This document shows, piece by piece, positions 9,015 to 17,418 of a stretch of 64,000 bases of DNA. The translations under genes and the position numbers were made by a program. The stretch covers positions 1 to 64,000 of the forward strand of contig SHZK01000001.1 of assembly GCA_009692305.1 (NCBI GenBank), read 5' to 3'. The notes beneath the pieces were generated by a model. It saw nothing but the letters and a program-made list of their open reading frames with translations. It ran no database searches and was not told the origin of the DNA. Source of the stretch: Gammaproteobacteria bacterium (GTDB taxonomy: Bacteria > Pseudomonadota > Gammaproteobacteria > Pseudomonadales > Pseudohongiellaceae). How positions within the stretch are numbered: the stretch's first letter is position 1; every line of letters starts with the position of its first letter.

Positions 9015-10281
9015 TACTCACTGCGCCCGCGGCATCAATGCCCCAGCTTTGTATACCATGGTAGTGATATTGCGCCAGATTGCCGCGCTCTTCGAGAATC
9101 GCGGCACGGCTCGGTTGCACTGCTCCAGTACTGTCTGTGGCGCGACTCAATAGCACGGCGTCAGCGCCGGTCCATTGCCACGGAATGCGGAAGCGGGCGA
9201 GGGCTTTCTCGCTCTGATGTGATTCGATCTCGGCATCGGCCCAGCTGCGGCCACCATCGGCACTGACTTCGACCCTGCGAATGCTGCCGTTGCCGGACCA
9301 GGCGATGCCGGTTACCTGATAGAGTCCTTTGCGGGTCAATGCCATCTGCCCTGAGGGCGAGGTAATGACCGATTTAGCCCCCATCGGAAACGTAAATTGT
9401 TGACTGCGTCGATCTCGCATCGTGTCGGTGTACTTGCTGGTCTCGTCGCGGAACTGGCTGGGTTCACTGGTGAGTTTCAATTGCGTCAGCCACTTCACAC
9501 TGATATTGCCTTCCCAACCCGGCACGAACAGGCGCATCGGATAGCCCTGTTCGGGACGTATCGGCTCACCGTTCTGGTACAGTGCCAGCAGCACATCGTC
9601 CATTGCCTTGGTCAGGGGCACCGAGCGGCCCATGCTGGCGGCGTCAGCACCCACCGCACTGACCCAACGCGCATCGGCCTGCACACCGGCTTCTTCTAGT
9701 AACGTCGACAATCGAATACCGGTCCACTCAGCACAAGACACCAGTCCATGCAAACTCTGCACACTGCCGGCGGCGGCGTTGTTGCCAAACAGGCTGCCGC
9801 TGTTGCCAGAACATTCCAGAAAATAAATTTTACTGACCATCGGGTAAGCAAGCAGGTCTTCATAATTGAATACCAGGGGTTGCCTGACCAGGCCATTGAT
9901 GACCAATTTGTGTTGCGCAGGGTCGATAGCCGGTATGCCTGCATGGTGACGTTCAAAATGCAGACTGTTAGGAGTGATCGTGCCCTGCAGATGTTGCAGT
10001 GGCGAGCGGGAAGCGCCGCCGCCGGGATAAAGCGGATTCGGTGCGCCTGCCTGACGCTGCAAATTGCCCGCGTGACTCGAGGGCGCCCCATATCCTGAAC
10101 TGCCTGGTCCGGGTTGTTTTGACCAGCCTGGTATTTCAAATACGGCTCCGGCATCGGCGCCGAAGGCGGCAGTGGTCGCCGCAGTGCCGAGTCCGGCCAG
10201 ACCGACGCCTAACAGATGGCGGCGACTGAGCAGGCCGTTGCCTGCGACCTGTTCGAGAACAGCTGGAGGAGTTTTCTTCAT
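9001..10281 (-). CDS. soxC: Molybdopterin-dependent sulfite/sulfane dehydrogenase, SoxC-like
   Basis: 426 aa. It begins with a twin-arginine signal (SRRHLLG, Arg 20-21), so the folded molybdenum enzyme would be exported by Tat. The sulfite-oxidase fold follows: oxidoreductase molybdopterin domain from ~residue 95, with FLECSGNSGS and the SCAEWTGIRLSTLLEEAGV region expected to hold the cofactor-binding cysteine, then the Mo-co dimerisation domain from ~300 (VTGIAWSGNGSIRRVEVSADG). The sequence is closer to SoxC than to animal-type sulfite oxidase. No soxXAYZB genes are in the window, so it may act alone on sulfite rather than in a full Sox system. Paired with the downstream cytochrome. Confidence 0.88.
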   Translation of the reverse strand: MKKTPPAVLEQVAGNGLLSRRHLLGVGLAGLGTAATTAAFGADAGAVFEIPGWSKQPGPGSSGYGAPSSHAGNLQRQAGAPNPLYPGGGASRSPLQHLQGTITPNSLHFERHHAGIPAIDPAQHKLVINGLVRQPLVFNYEDLLAYPMVSKIYFLECSGNSGSLFGNNAAAGSVQSLHGLVSCAEWTGIRLSTLLEEAGVQADARWVSAVGADAASMGRSVPLTKAMDDVLLALYQNGEPIRPEQGYPMRLFVPGWEGNISVKWLTQLKLTSEPSQFRDETSKYTDTMRDRRSQQFTFPMGAKSVITSPSGQMALTRKGLYQVTGIAWSGNGSIRRVEVSADGGRSWADAEIESHQSEKALARFRIPWQWTGADAVLLSRATDSTGAVQPSRAAILEERGNLAQYHYHGIQSWGIDAAGAVSNVYV

Positions 10282-10519
10282 GGTGGGGCCTCGTGCGAAT
10301 GTATCTGCATTAGTGTATCTGCATTTGAGCCGGGCACGGCTGCAACCAGAATCATATCTATATAGGGACGCAACTTTGCCAACTCCCTGCCCTTATTGCA
10401 AACCTTGATTTGTGACTGTATGTAGCGGTCTGCTACCCTGCGGGCAGCGTACATTAGTGCGCTGTAGCGATTTCCCCCGCATCCTGTCGATGCCTGTTGC
10501 AAGTAATTGGAGAGAAGCT

Positions 10520-11428
10520 GTGAGAGAGCCAGTGCAATACCAGTGTTTCAAAGTCAGCGTGGAGAACCGGATTGCCCATGTCGTGTTGAATCGTCCGGCC
10601 AGGCGCAACAGCATGATTCCTGCCTTTTGGGATGAGCTGCCTGCAATTATTCAAGCACTGGATCGCGAGGCGCTGGCGCGGGTCATTGTGTTGTCCTCTA
10701 CCGGACCGCATTTTACTTCGGGTCTCGACACCTCCGTGTTTGGCAGCACTATTGATAACAGCGATAACAGCGATAACGGCGACAACAGCGATGACCCGAT
10801 CACCATGGAGCTGCTGAACCGCCAGCGCAGCGCGAAACTGTATGACACGATCACCTACATGCAGCAGACGTTTACCTGTCTGGAGGAGTGTCGCGTACCG
10901 GTGCTGGTGGCGATTCAGGGCGGCGCCATTGGCGGTGGTGTGGATCTGGTCACAGCCTGCGACATGCGCTTCATGACCGGAGATGCCTTTCTCACCATCT
11001 TCGAGATCAACATAGGCATGACGGCCGATGTGGGTACGTTTCCGCGCATTACCAAACTGCTGCCAGAAGGGATTGTGAAAGAACTCGCCTACACCGGACG
11101 TCGTATGTTGGCACCAGAGGCACAGGCGCTGGGTTTTGTAAATGCCGTTTTTCCAGATCAGGCGGCTATGCTGGACGGGGTGATGCGACTCGCTGAAGAA
11201 ATCGCCAGCAAAGCGCCACTGGCAATTTATGGTAGTAAGCGCATCATCAATTATTCACGAGACCATAGCACGGCAGATACGCTGGACTACATCAGCGCCT
11301 GGAGCGGCGGCATGTTGCAGTCAGCCGAAATCAACGAGGCGATTGCCGCAGCGACCGAGAAGCGACCGCCGGAGTTTGCGGATTTACCGGTGAAGCGGAT
11401 GCAGATGAGCAAGGATGGTATAGCTTAG
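10520..11428 (+). CDS. Enoyl-CoA hydratase/isomerase, dienoyl-CoA isomerase (ECH1)-like
   Basis: 302 aa from the GTG at 10520, chosen because GGAGAG sits 5 nt upstream; in-frame ATGs at 10490 and 10412 would add 10 or 36 residues. Crotonase fold: oxyanion-hole segments HFTSGLDTSVF and GGAIGGGVDLVTACDMRF. Acidic residues in FEINIGMTADVGTFPRI align with the catalytic Glu and Asp of delta3,5-delta2,4-dienoyl-CoA isomerase, and the ACDMRF segment also fits that subgroup, so isomerisation of odd-position double bonds in unsaturated fatty acids is the likely role. Between the two oxyanion segments is a tandem repeat of Asp-Asn-Ser units that looks like an expanded surface loop. Confidence 0.88.
   Translation: MREPVQYQCFKVSVENRIAHVVLNRPARRNSMIPAFWDELPAIIQALDREALARVIVLSSTGPHFTSGLDTSVFGSTIDNSDNSDNGDNSDDPITMELLNRQRSAKLYDTITYMQQTFTCLEECRVPVLVAIQGGAIGGGVDLVTACDMRFMTGDAFLTIFEINIGMTADVGTFPRITKLLPEGIVKELAYTGRRMLAPEAQALGFVNAVFPDQAAMLDGVMRLAEEIASKAPLAIYGSKRIINYSRDHSTADTLDYISAWSGGMLQSAEINEAIAAATEKRPPEFADLPVKRMQMSKDGIA
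10754..10795 (+). repeat. 9-bp tandem repeat inside the crotonase gene
   Basis: Units of GATAACAGC in near-exact tandem (about four and a half copies), encoding repeated Asp-Asn-Ser/Gly. In frame, so copy-number change would add or remove three residues at a time. Confidence 0.8.
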
Positions 11429-11454
11429 GGATACAAAGGCCAGATGTCAGAAAG

Positions 11455-11482
11455 AAAAGGTGTCAGATTTATTTACCTTTTT
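11455..11482. terminator. Weak bidirectional terminator candidate
   Basis: AAAAGGT at 11455-11461 pairs with ACCTTTTT at 11474-11482 around a 12-nt loop, between the convergent crotonase and anchor-protein genes. The stem is short and AT-rich, and it touches the stop codon of the minus-strand gene. Confidence 0.35.
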
Positions 11483-12017
11483 ATTTAAGACCGATCACTG
11501 AATAATTGCCTTTGGTCTTCAGGGTTACGGTGGCATCAGTCTCGGTGTCATTCCTGAAATACCAGCCATGGGAGCCCGCAAACGGAGTCGTGATGGTGCC
11601 GCGCATTTCGCTTAACTTGGCTTCTGCATAACTCTCGAAATATCCATTCGCATTGACTTCGGGCTCGCCGTGCAGATCGAAATAGACGGGGCCGGTACTG
11701 GTCCACTGATAGTTCAGGCTGGCGTATTGATTGAGGAAAAACTTGTACTCCAGGCCGTCGCGGGCAGGCAGCAGAATCTCAACGGTGTCTTCGCGGGAGG
11801 GAAGAACGCTGTCAACCGGGCGATTCACTATCTCAGGAACAAAATCTGCGGCCAGCATGTTCGTCAAACCTAGACGCGTTCCTAATCCAGTCGGATCAAC
11901 CCCAAATTCAATGGGTAACACGACTGTAACAAGCAGAATTGTGGCGACGATGAACGCCAACACAAAAGCCTTAAGCAAGCTGGCGATTGATTGAACTGGG
12001 TGGTCGATTTTACTCAT
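11481..12017 (-). CDS. Transmembrane anchor protein, single N-terminal TM segment
   Basis: 178 aa from the ATG at 12017; an upstream ATG at 12080 would add 21 residues that look like intergenic sequence. One strong membrane helix at about residues 15-37 (LLKAFVLAFIVATILLVTVV), then LPIEFGVDPTGLG, a stretch typical of proteins annotated as transmembrane anchor proteins in proteobacteria. The ~130-residue C-terminal part is a predicted periplasmic beta-rich domain that includes FAGSHGWYFRNDTETDATVTLKT. Function is not established. It is divergent from the M23-fold gene at 12217. Confidence 0.7.
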   Translation of the reverse strand: MSKIDHPVQSIASLLKAFVLAFIVATILLVTVVLPIEFGVDPTGLGTRLGLTNMLAADFVPEIVNRPVDSVLPSREDTVEILLPARDGLEYKFFLNQYASLNYQWTSTGPVYFDLHGEPEVNANGYFESYAEAKLSEMRGTITTPFAGSHGWYFRNDTETDATVTLKTKGNYSVIGLK

Positions 12018-12216
12018 GTGTACTCTCTGTGTATTGTTCTTGCTGCTGCTCCAACTGGGAGTACAGCAGAGCCTGACCAATTTAAATTACCAATTTATTA
12101 TAATGACAGGATAGAAGGACGCCAATAAGATAATAACCCAATACGTTCAACTTTTGGATTTATGACCCTTGCAAGAGAAAACCGGGCTCTATCATTCGAT
12201 CAGTAACATCCTGTGC

Positions 12217-13284
12217 ATGTCCCGAATCCGGTTGCTAACAGTGATGTTGTTGCTCGCGCCTGCAGCAGTTACCGCAGCCAGCTATGACCTGGAAAATCTC
12301 GGTGCACCGCGGTTTGTGAATACCAACTATATTGATGTTTCGAAAATATTCCTGCTCTCAAAATTTCGCTCCAGTGCCGGTCACGATTATTCCGACAATT
12401 TCGAATCCTGTCGTTCCATGAAGCACTACTTCATGGTGCCGGATACCAGCACTGTGATTGTCGCTCCAGTCTCCGGAACTGTAACAGCGTTGCTGAATGA
12501 CTTTATCGGGACACAGGTGCAGATCACTGCAGATGCGCAACCGGCTTTCACGCTTATTCTGTTTCATGTGCAGTTGCAGTCACCGCTCACGCAAGGGCAA
12601 CGAGTGGCAGAAGGACAGGTGTTAGGAGTGCATGCTGGTCAGGAAAATTTCTCGGACATTGCCGTGCGCGTGGACACTCCGCAAGGCTTGCGACTTGTGT
12701 CATATTTCGAAACCTTGACGGATGCCGCGTTTGCGGTATTCAAGGCTCGCGGCATTTCCAGTCCGGCCCAGCTCATCATCAGTAAAGCGCAACGGGATGC
12801 GGCGCCCTATCAATGCACAGGCCAGCCGCTGACAGTGCTGAAATTTGCCAACCTGAAATCCCCGCCTGATCTGGACTACATAAGTCTGACCGGAGCCGCG
12901 CCACCGACGGGTATGCCACTCGTCACCGGACCACTGCAGCAGCGCACGCTGAATCTGCTGGTGTCGCCACCACCACAAGTGCGAAATCTGATCGGCAGTA
13001 TCTTTGTAGCGGTGGTGTTGCCCGCAAGCCAAGGTGGTCACGCATTCTTGCGAACGCAATCCGGTAGCTGGGTGCCTGCGAGTGATTGCACTACGGCTCC
13101 GGCTGCCTGGCAGGGAATGCTGCTGACCGGGATTGGTTTTGACGTGTTCAGTCAGGCGGTCGATTTGTCAGCATACCGGGGCACTGTGTTCTACACCGGT
13201 TTTGGTATTGGCTCGACCTGGCAACTGGCCTGCAACAACATGTTGCAGAGCCAGAGTTTTACCACTGCGTATACGGTGCAGTGA
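12217..13284 (+). CDS. Exported protein with degenerate M23/LytM-like fold
   Basis: 355 aa from the ATG at 12217, which starts a clear signal peptide (MSRIRLLTVMLLLAPAAVTA); an ATG at 12169 adds 16 residues before it. Residues ~75-150 read APVSGTVTALLNDFIGTQVQ, then a LFHVQL segment and LTQGQRVAEGQVLG. This is the duplicated-hybrid-motif pattern of M23 peptidases, but HVQL replaces the usual HLS/HMS segment and the zinc HxxxD site was not found, so catalytic activity is doubtful. The C-terminal ~120 residues resemble repeated extracellular beta domains (TGFGIGSTWQLACNNM). Role unknown; cell-surface or carbohydrate contact is possible. Confidence 0.65.
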   Translation: MSRIRLLTVMLLLAPAAVTAASYDLENLGAPRFVNTNYIDVSKIFLLSKFRSSAGHDYSDNFESCRSMKHYFMVPDTSTVIVAPVSGTVTALLNDFIGTQVQITADAQPAFTLILFHVQLQSPLTQGQRVAEGQVLGVHAGQENFSDIAVRVDTPQGLRLVSYFETLTDAAFAVFKARGISSPAQLIISKAQRDAAPYQCTGQPLTVLKFANLKSPPDLDYISLTGAAPPTGMPLVTGPLQQRTLNLLVSPPPQVRNLIGSIFVAVVLPASQGGHAFLRTQSGSWVPASDCTTAPAAWQGMLLTGIGFDVFSQAVDLSAYRGTVFYTGFGIGSTWQLACNNMLQSQSFTTAYTVQ

Positions 13285-13316
13285 CAGGTCGAGCCAGCAA
13301 ATAAATCTGACAGCTT

Positions 13317-13772
13317 TTATTCGGTGCGGCGCTGGTACATCACGATGGGTTTGAATGACATTACCATCTCGTCTTTCTGGTTGAACACCTTGTTGTCGAG
13401 AAATATGCTGCCCATGTCCGGCCGCGAACGTGATTCGCGTTTATCGACTACATTGCTTTCCAGTCGCAATATATCGCCGGGATATACCGGTTTTTTCCAG
13501 CGCAATTCGTCGATGCCGGGCGAACCCAATGAACCGGAACCGGTGGTCACCATGCTATCTACCACCATGCGCATGACCATAGCACAAGTGTGCAAACCCG
13601 ATGCGCAGAGTCCACCAAAGTGCATGGCCTTGCCTGCTTCCTCAGTCAGGTGAAAAGATTGGGGATCATATTTGCTAGCGAATTCGATAATTTCCTCGGC
13701 GGTAACTTCATAGCGCCCGTATTTGCTCACCATGCCGATATCAAAGTCTTCAAAGTATTGCGGTTGTGTCAT
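13317..13772 (-). CDS. MaoC family dehydratase
   Basis: 151 aa from the ATG at 13772, which has AGAGG 5 nt upstream; the ATG at 13787 is an alternative that adds five residues. Hot-dog fold with the hydratase motif around FASKYDPQSFHLTEEAGKA (Asp and His of the R-hydratase pair) and the GLHTCAMVMRM helix. It would hydrate trans-2-enoyl-CoA to (R)-3-hydroxyacyl-CoA, or act on a dicarboxyl-CoA. Downstream of RecQ on the same strand, about 100 bp apart. Fits with the crotonase and FadE in acyl-CoA metabolism. Confidence 0.87.
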   Translation of the reverse strand: MTQPQYFEDFDIGMVSKYGRYEVTAEEIIEFASKYDPQSFHLTEEAGKAMHFGGLCASGLHTCAMVMRMVVDSMVTTGSGSLGSPGIDELRWKKPVYPGDILRLESNVVDKRESRSRPDMGSIFLDNKVFNQKDEMVMSFKPIVMYQRRTE

Positions 13773-13877
13773 CATTACCTCTGCCATATTAGCTGTTAAC
13801 TATTTCACATCTGCCGGTGTGTGCGCCGTGCTCTGCTGCTTTTTGCAGTCGCAGCCGGGATGCCGGCTTTAGCCTAT

Positions 13878-15695
13878 TTATGAATTAACTGAATTCAGCT
13901 GGTCACAGATCACCCGCACAAAGGCCGGCCCATATTTCTGCAGCTTGCGTTCGCCCACGCCGCTGATCAACTCAAACTGTTGCAAGTCCCGGGGCAGGTT
14001 GCGACACATTTCCTGCAGGCTGCTGTCATGGAAGATCACATAAGGCGGCACTCCCTGCTCCTCGGCGAACTGGCGGCGGCACTCACGCAACGCCTCCCAT
14101 AAGGCGATGTCGATGTCATCGGCAAGCTGCACCTGTGTGCGCTGTTTGGCTGTCTTGAGTTTGGTCTTGAGATTGATGTCGCGCCGCAGCTCTATCGTTT
14201 CTTCGCCGCGCAGCAAGGCCCGGCATTTTTCCTCAAGGCGCAGGGCGCCAAAGCGCTCCAGATCCACGCTCAGGTAACCTCGCGCGACGAGCTGACGGAA
14301 CACCGAACGCCACTGGTTGTTATCGAATTCCTTGCCGATGCCATGGAGCGACAGTCGCTGGTGATTGAACTGGATGATCTTGTCGGTATTGGCGCCACGC
14401 AGCACATCGATCAGATGGTTCACGCCGAAGCGCTGCTCGGTACGATAAGCCACGCTCAGTGCCATCTGCGCCGCTGCGGAGGCGTCCCAGGTTGCGGCCG
14501 GTTGCAAACAGGTATCACAGTTGCCACAGGGTTGGTCGCGAGTGTCACCGAAATAGGCGAGCAAGGCCTGGCGTCGGCACGTGGTGATTTCGCACAAACC
14601 GAGCATCGCATTCAGGCGCTGCTGTTCGGCGCGCTTGTGGGTATCGCTGCCCGCCGACCCCGCCATCATCTGGCGTAGTTTGATCACGTCCTGCAAGCCA
14701 TAAATCATCCAGGCATCGGCCGGATTGCCATCGCGACCGGCGCGACCAGTTTCCTGGTAATAGGATTCGATAGTCTTCGGCAGATCCAGATGGGCGACGA
14801 AGCGCACATCCGGTTTGTCGATACCCATACCGAAAGCTATGGTAGCGACAATAATGACGCCTTCTTCCCGCAGAAAGGTCGCCTGATTGCGCGCGCGCGT
14901 GCCGTTGTCGAGTCCGGCGTGATAGGGCAGTGCTTTAAATCCCTCGCCCTGTAACCAGCCGGCTATGTCCTCGGTCTTGCTGCGTGACATGCAATACACG
15001 ATGCCGGCATCACCGGCATGTTCGTGTTTCAGGAATTGCAGGAACTGCTGTTTCGCATTCTGCTTCAAGGCTATTCGATAACGAATGTTAGGGCGATCGA
15101 AGCCGGCGATGAACTGGTGGGCATTGCCGAGATCCAGTCGTTCGATGATTTCTTTGCGTGTGCGCTCATCGGCGGTGGCGGTGAGTGCGATGCGGGGGAT
15201 ATCAGGAAACACCGTGTGCAGCAGCGAGAGTTGCAGATAATCCGCGCGGAAGTCATGCCCCCACTGCGATACGCAGTGCGCCTCATCGATGGCGAACAGG
15301 CTTAACCGGCATTCTTGCAGCAGGGCAATGGTTTTTGCCTGGCTGAGTCGTTCCGGCGCGATGTAGAGCAGATCCAGTTTATTGTCGCGCAGCGACTGCT
15401 CAATTGCCTGCGCACTGTGCGCATCCAGGGTCGAATTGAGAAATGCGGCGCGCACGCCAAACACGTGCAGCGCGCTGACCTGATCCTGCATTAATGCTAT
15501 TAACGGCGAAATCACCACGGCGCAGCCTTCACGCACCAGCGCTGGAATCTGATAACAGAGGGACTTGCCGCCACCGGTGGGCATGATGACGAAGGCGTCT
15601 TCGCCCCTGATCAGGGCATCGATGATTTGATCCTGGGGTGGGCGGAAGGCGGGATAACCGAAGACTGTTTGCAGGATCTCTTGTGCACTACTCAT
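13878..15695 (-). CDS. recQ: ATP-dependent DNA helicase RecQ
   Basis: 605 aa from the ATG at 15695 (MSSAQEIL), which matches the normal RecQ N-terminus; a longer frame to 15818 adds 41 unlikely residues. Walker A is MPTGGGKSLCYQ, Walker B/DEAH is FAIDEAHCVSQWGHDFR, followed by helicase motifs IV-VI (TGRAGRDGNPADAW). The RecQ zinc site shows as the four-cysteine cluster from C-EITTC to CGNCDTC, then the winged helix, then an HRDC domain at the C-terminus (RDLQQFELISGVGERKLQKY). A 3'-5' helicase for recombination and fork repair. All motifs are intact. Confidence 0.95.
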   Translation of the reverse strand: MSSAQEILQTVFGYPAFRPPQDQIIDALIRGEDAFVIMPTGGGKSLCYQIPALVREGCAVVISPLIALMQDQVSALHVFGVRAAFLNSTLDAHSAQAIEQSLRDNKLDLLYIAPERLSQAKTIALLQECRLSLFAIDEAHCVSQWGHDFRADYLQLSLLHTVFPDIPRIALTATADERTRKEIIERLDLGNAHQFIAGFDRPNIRYRIALKQNAKQQFLQFLKHEHAGDAGIVYCMSRSKTEDIAGWLQGEGFKALPYHAGLDNGTRARNQATFLREEGVIIVATIAFGMGIDKPDVRFVAHLDLPKTIESYYQETGRAGRDGNPADAWMIYGLQDVIKLRQMMAGSAGSDTHKRAEQQRLNAMLGLCEITTCRRQALLAYFGDTRDQPCGNCDTCLQPAATWDASAAAQMALSVAYRTEQRFGVNHLIDVLRGANTDKIIQFNHQRLSLHGIGKEFDNNQWRSVFRQLVARGYLSVDLERFGALRLEEKCRALLRGEETIELRRDINLKTKLKTAKQRTQVQLADDIDIALWEALRECRRQFAEEQGVPPYVIFHDSSLQEMCRNLPRDLQQFELISGVGERKLQKYGPAFVRVICDQLNSVNS

Positions 15696-15851
15696 GGCGG
15701 GGCAGTATAGCGTATGCAGGGGATTTTCTGCGCATGCCAATAAGAGCAGGGGAGAATTGGTGTTATATCGAATTTTTTGGTGCATGGTTTCTGAGCCGTT
15801 CTTGGCTTCGAGCGGCACCCCCGGGGCCTGCGCAATTGAGATGTGGGTTGG

Positions 15852-15959
15852 GAATTCAACTTCGTTGACAGCCCGGATCGGAGGTGATCGTCACCGAGCA
15901 ATCAGACGCGCAGCGTCGCGAGGAGATGATTACCTGCGAGTCGGGCGGAAAGATGCTCG
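15852..15959 (+). repeat. Module B repeat, copy B1
   Basis: Starts GAATTCAACTTCG and ends GATGCTCG. An imperfect palindrome: CCCGGATCGGAGGTGATCGT near the start faces GATTACCTGCGAGTCGGGCG near the end, with a GC-rich centre (ACGCGCAGCGTCGCGAG). Copies B2, B3 and the truncated B4 are close matches. Preceded at 15806-15820 by an isolated module-A-like left end (CTTCGAGCGGCACC). No protein coding is supported. Confidence 0.8.
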
Positions 15960-15995
15960 ATTGGTTTGTATTGAGCTCGCTTTACGCAGGGGTCC

Positions 15996-16162
15996 CTTCG
16001 ATCGGCACCGGGGTGGTTTTGTGGTTCCGCTGCAGACCGCGCCGCTCCCCGTTTTAAACCCAGCGCTGCCCTCTCTCACGAAAAAGCCCTGTACTGCGGT
16101 CTTTTTCGCTCCTTCGGCGCTGGTCTTTGATCGCAGCTGAACCCCAATACCACCCCGATGCC
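15996..16162 (+). repeat. Module A hairpin repeat, copy A3
   Basis: Starts CTTCGATC; outer arm GGCACCGGGGTGG pairs with CCACCCCGATGCC at 16162. The core from CTGCAGACCGCGCC to TTTGATCGCAG matches A4 and A5, but the first mini-hairpin is altered by about 15-20 bp of extra sequence. The central hairpin is CGAAAAAG...CTTTTTCG. It is followed by a tail (16163-16238) nearly identical to that after A5, and then by B2. Confidence 0.83.
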
Positions 16163-16238
16163 TTACTGAATGCGATGTGGACTGGGGACTTGGCTTCGAA
16201 ACAAACCAGACGCCAACGTGAATGCGAAGTGGTTTGAG

Positions 16239-16345
16239 AATTCAACTACGATATCAGCCCGGATCGGAGGTGATCGTCACCGAGCAATCAGGCGCGCAGC
16301 GTCGCGAGGGGATGATCACCTGCGAGTCGGGCGGAAAGTAGCTCG
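16239..16345 (+). repeat. Module B repeat, copy B2
   Basis: Same organisation as B1: GAATTCAAC start, CCCGGATCGGAGGTGATCGT arm, GATGATCACCTGCGAGTCGG arm, end GTAGCTCG. Forms the 3' half of the A3-tail-B2 composite. Arms are better matched to each other than in B1. Confidence 0.8.
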
Positions 16346-16359
16346 CATGTGGTGCCGGC

Positions 16360-16580
16360 TTAGCCTTCGATATCGAAGCGTTTGAGGATTTTAGGGAGTG
16401 CCAGCAGGATGCTGCCAATGATGAGCATTAGTGTGGTATCTGTGATCGCGTAGGGAACACCATCAATGCGATACCGGTGTAATAGATAATTTTCTGTTTT
16501 TGTTTTTTGCCGTAGATGAAATAGCCCATTCCGATGGAGCTGAATACGAGGCTGAGTAGCAGGTATGAGGTCTCGAACAA
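16360..16580 (-). pseudogene. Frameshifted small membrane protein (amino acid transport-like)
   Basis: From a TTG at 16580 (AAGGAAG ribosome site upstream) one frame reads two-thirds of a small two-helix membrane protein (LLLSLVFSSIGMGYFIYGKK, then ALMVFP) and stops at 16428. The +1 frame continues the same family (YAITDTTLMLIIGSILLALP, then KILKRF) to the stop at 16360. Joining them gives ~74 aa, matching a known family of short proteins. The switch lies at a GGG (CCC on the coding strand) at 16453-16455: one more base restores the frame. Homopolymer sequencing error cannot be excluded. Confidence 0.7.
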
Positions 16581-16842
16581 GTGGCTTCCTTTTGCGATTA
16601 AACAGTAGTGTTTTAGCCGCCGGCAATGGCGCCCAGGATTATGAAGGGTTCGCAGCCACCCAGTATGGCATTGGCAAGCGGAATGTCCATGTTGTCATGG
16701 GAAATGTCATGCTGCCAGGAATGCCTTATAGAGGCTACATACGATCAAGGTTTTCCTGATAGTAGTGGCTGGCATTGCGTTCTCCCGTGGAATGGCTAAT
16801 CTTGATGGTAATTAACTATCAATTATTGATCGGAATCAGACG

Positions 16843-17352
16843 ATGCAGAGTGAATCAGGTGATAATAGCGCCATGCCATCAATCAAAAATGATAATCCCA
16901 AAGGACCTGGAGTCAGGTTTCCACCGCCGCTGATAATGCTGTTCTGCCTGCTCGGGGCCTTTGGCTTGCATTATCTGCTGCCGCTTGGCATAGGATTCGA
17001 TGCGCCGACGAACCTGATCGGCTTGTTTTTTGTTTTCGGTTCCCTCGTTATTCTGGTGATCTGCGCGCTGGATTCTCGACGTGCAGGAACCGCGATTGAA
17101 CCGTGGAAGCCTACATCGAGCATTGTATATAGTGGGTGTTATGTCTTTTCGCGAAATCCAATCTATCTGAGTTTTTGCATGTTTCTGTTCGGTGTGGGGA
17201 TTACCGCGGACAGCCTGTGGTTGTTGCTCAGTTGCATTCCCTGTGGCGTAGCAATTTATTACGTGGCAATCGTCAAGGAAGAGGCCTATCTGGAGCAGAA
17301 ATTCGGCGCGGGCTATCTACAGTACAAACAGCGTGTGCGGCGCTGGTTCTGA
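16843..17352 (+). CDS. Isoprenylcysteine carboxyl methyltransferase-like membrane protein
   Basis: 169 aa with about four hydrophobic segments. The C-terminal motif runs from VYSGCYVFSRNPIYLSF to EEAYLEQKFGAGYLQYKQRV, which is the PEMT/ICMT signature (RNPxY and EExxLxxxFGxxYxxY) of integral membrane methyltransferases that use S-adenosylmethionine. The bacterial substrate is unknown; lipids or other small hydrophobic molecules are candidates. An internal ATG at 16873 could also be the start. It lies 66 bp upstream of gap on the same strand. Confidence 0.82.
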   Translation: MQSESGDNSAMPSIKNDNPKGPGVRFPPPLIMLFCLLGAFGLHYLLPLGIGFDAPTNLIGLFFVFGSLVILVICALDSRRAGTAIEPWKPTSSIVYSGCYVFSRNPIYLSFCMFLFGVGITADSLWLLLSCIPCGVAIYYVAIVKEEAYLEQKFGAGYLQYKQRVRRWF

Positions 17353-17418
17353 GTGCGCTGTCCGAATCCACCAGCTTGAGCTGCCTGAAATCACTACCAG
17401 TATGCAAGGATAACTACC

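Noticed and set aside
16600-16760. Minus-strand 40-codon frame upstream of the broken small membrane gene
   Set aside because: Ends in a Gly/Ala-rich tail and has no start with a ribosome site; nothing recognisable.
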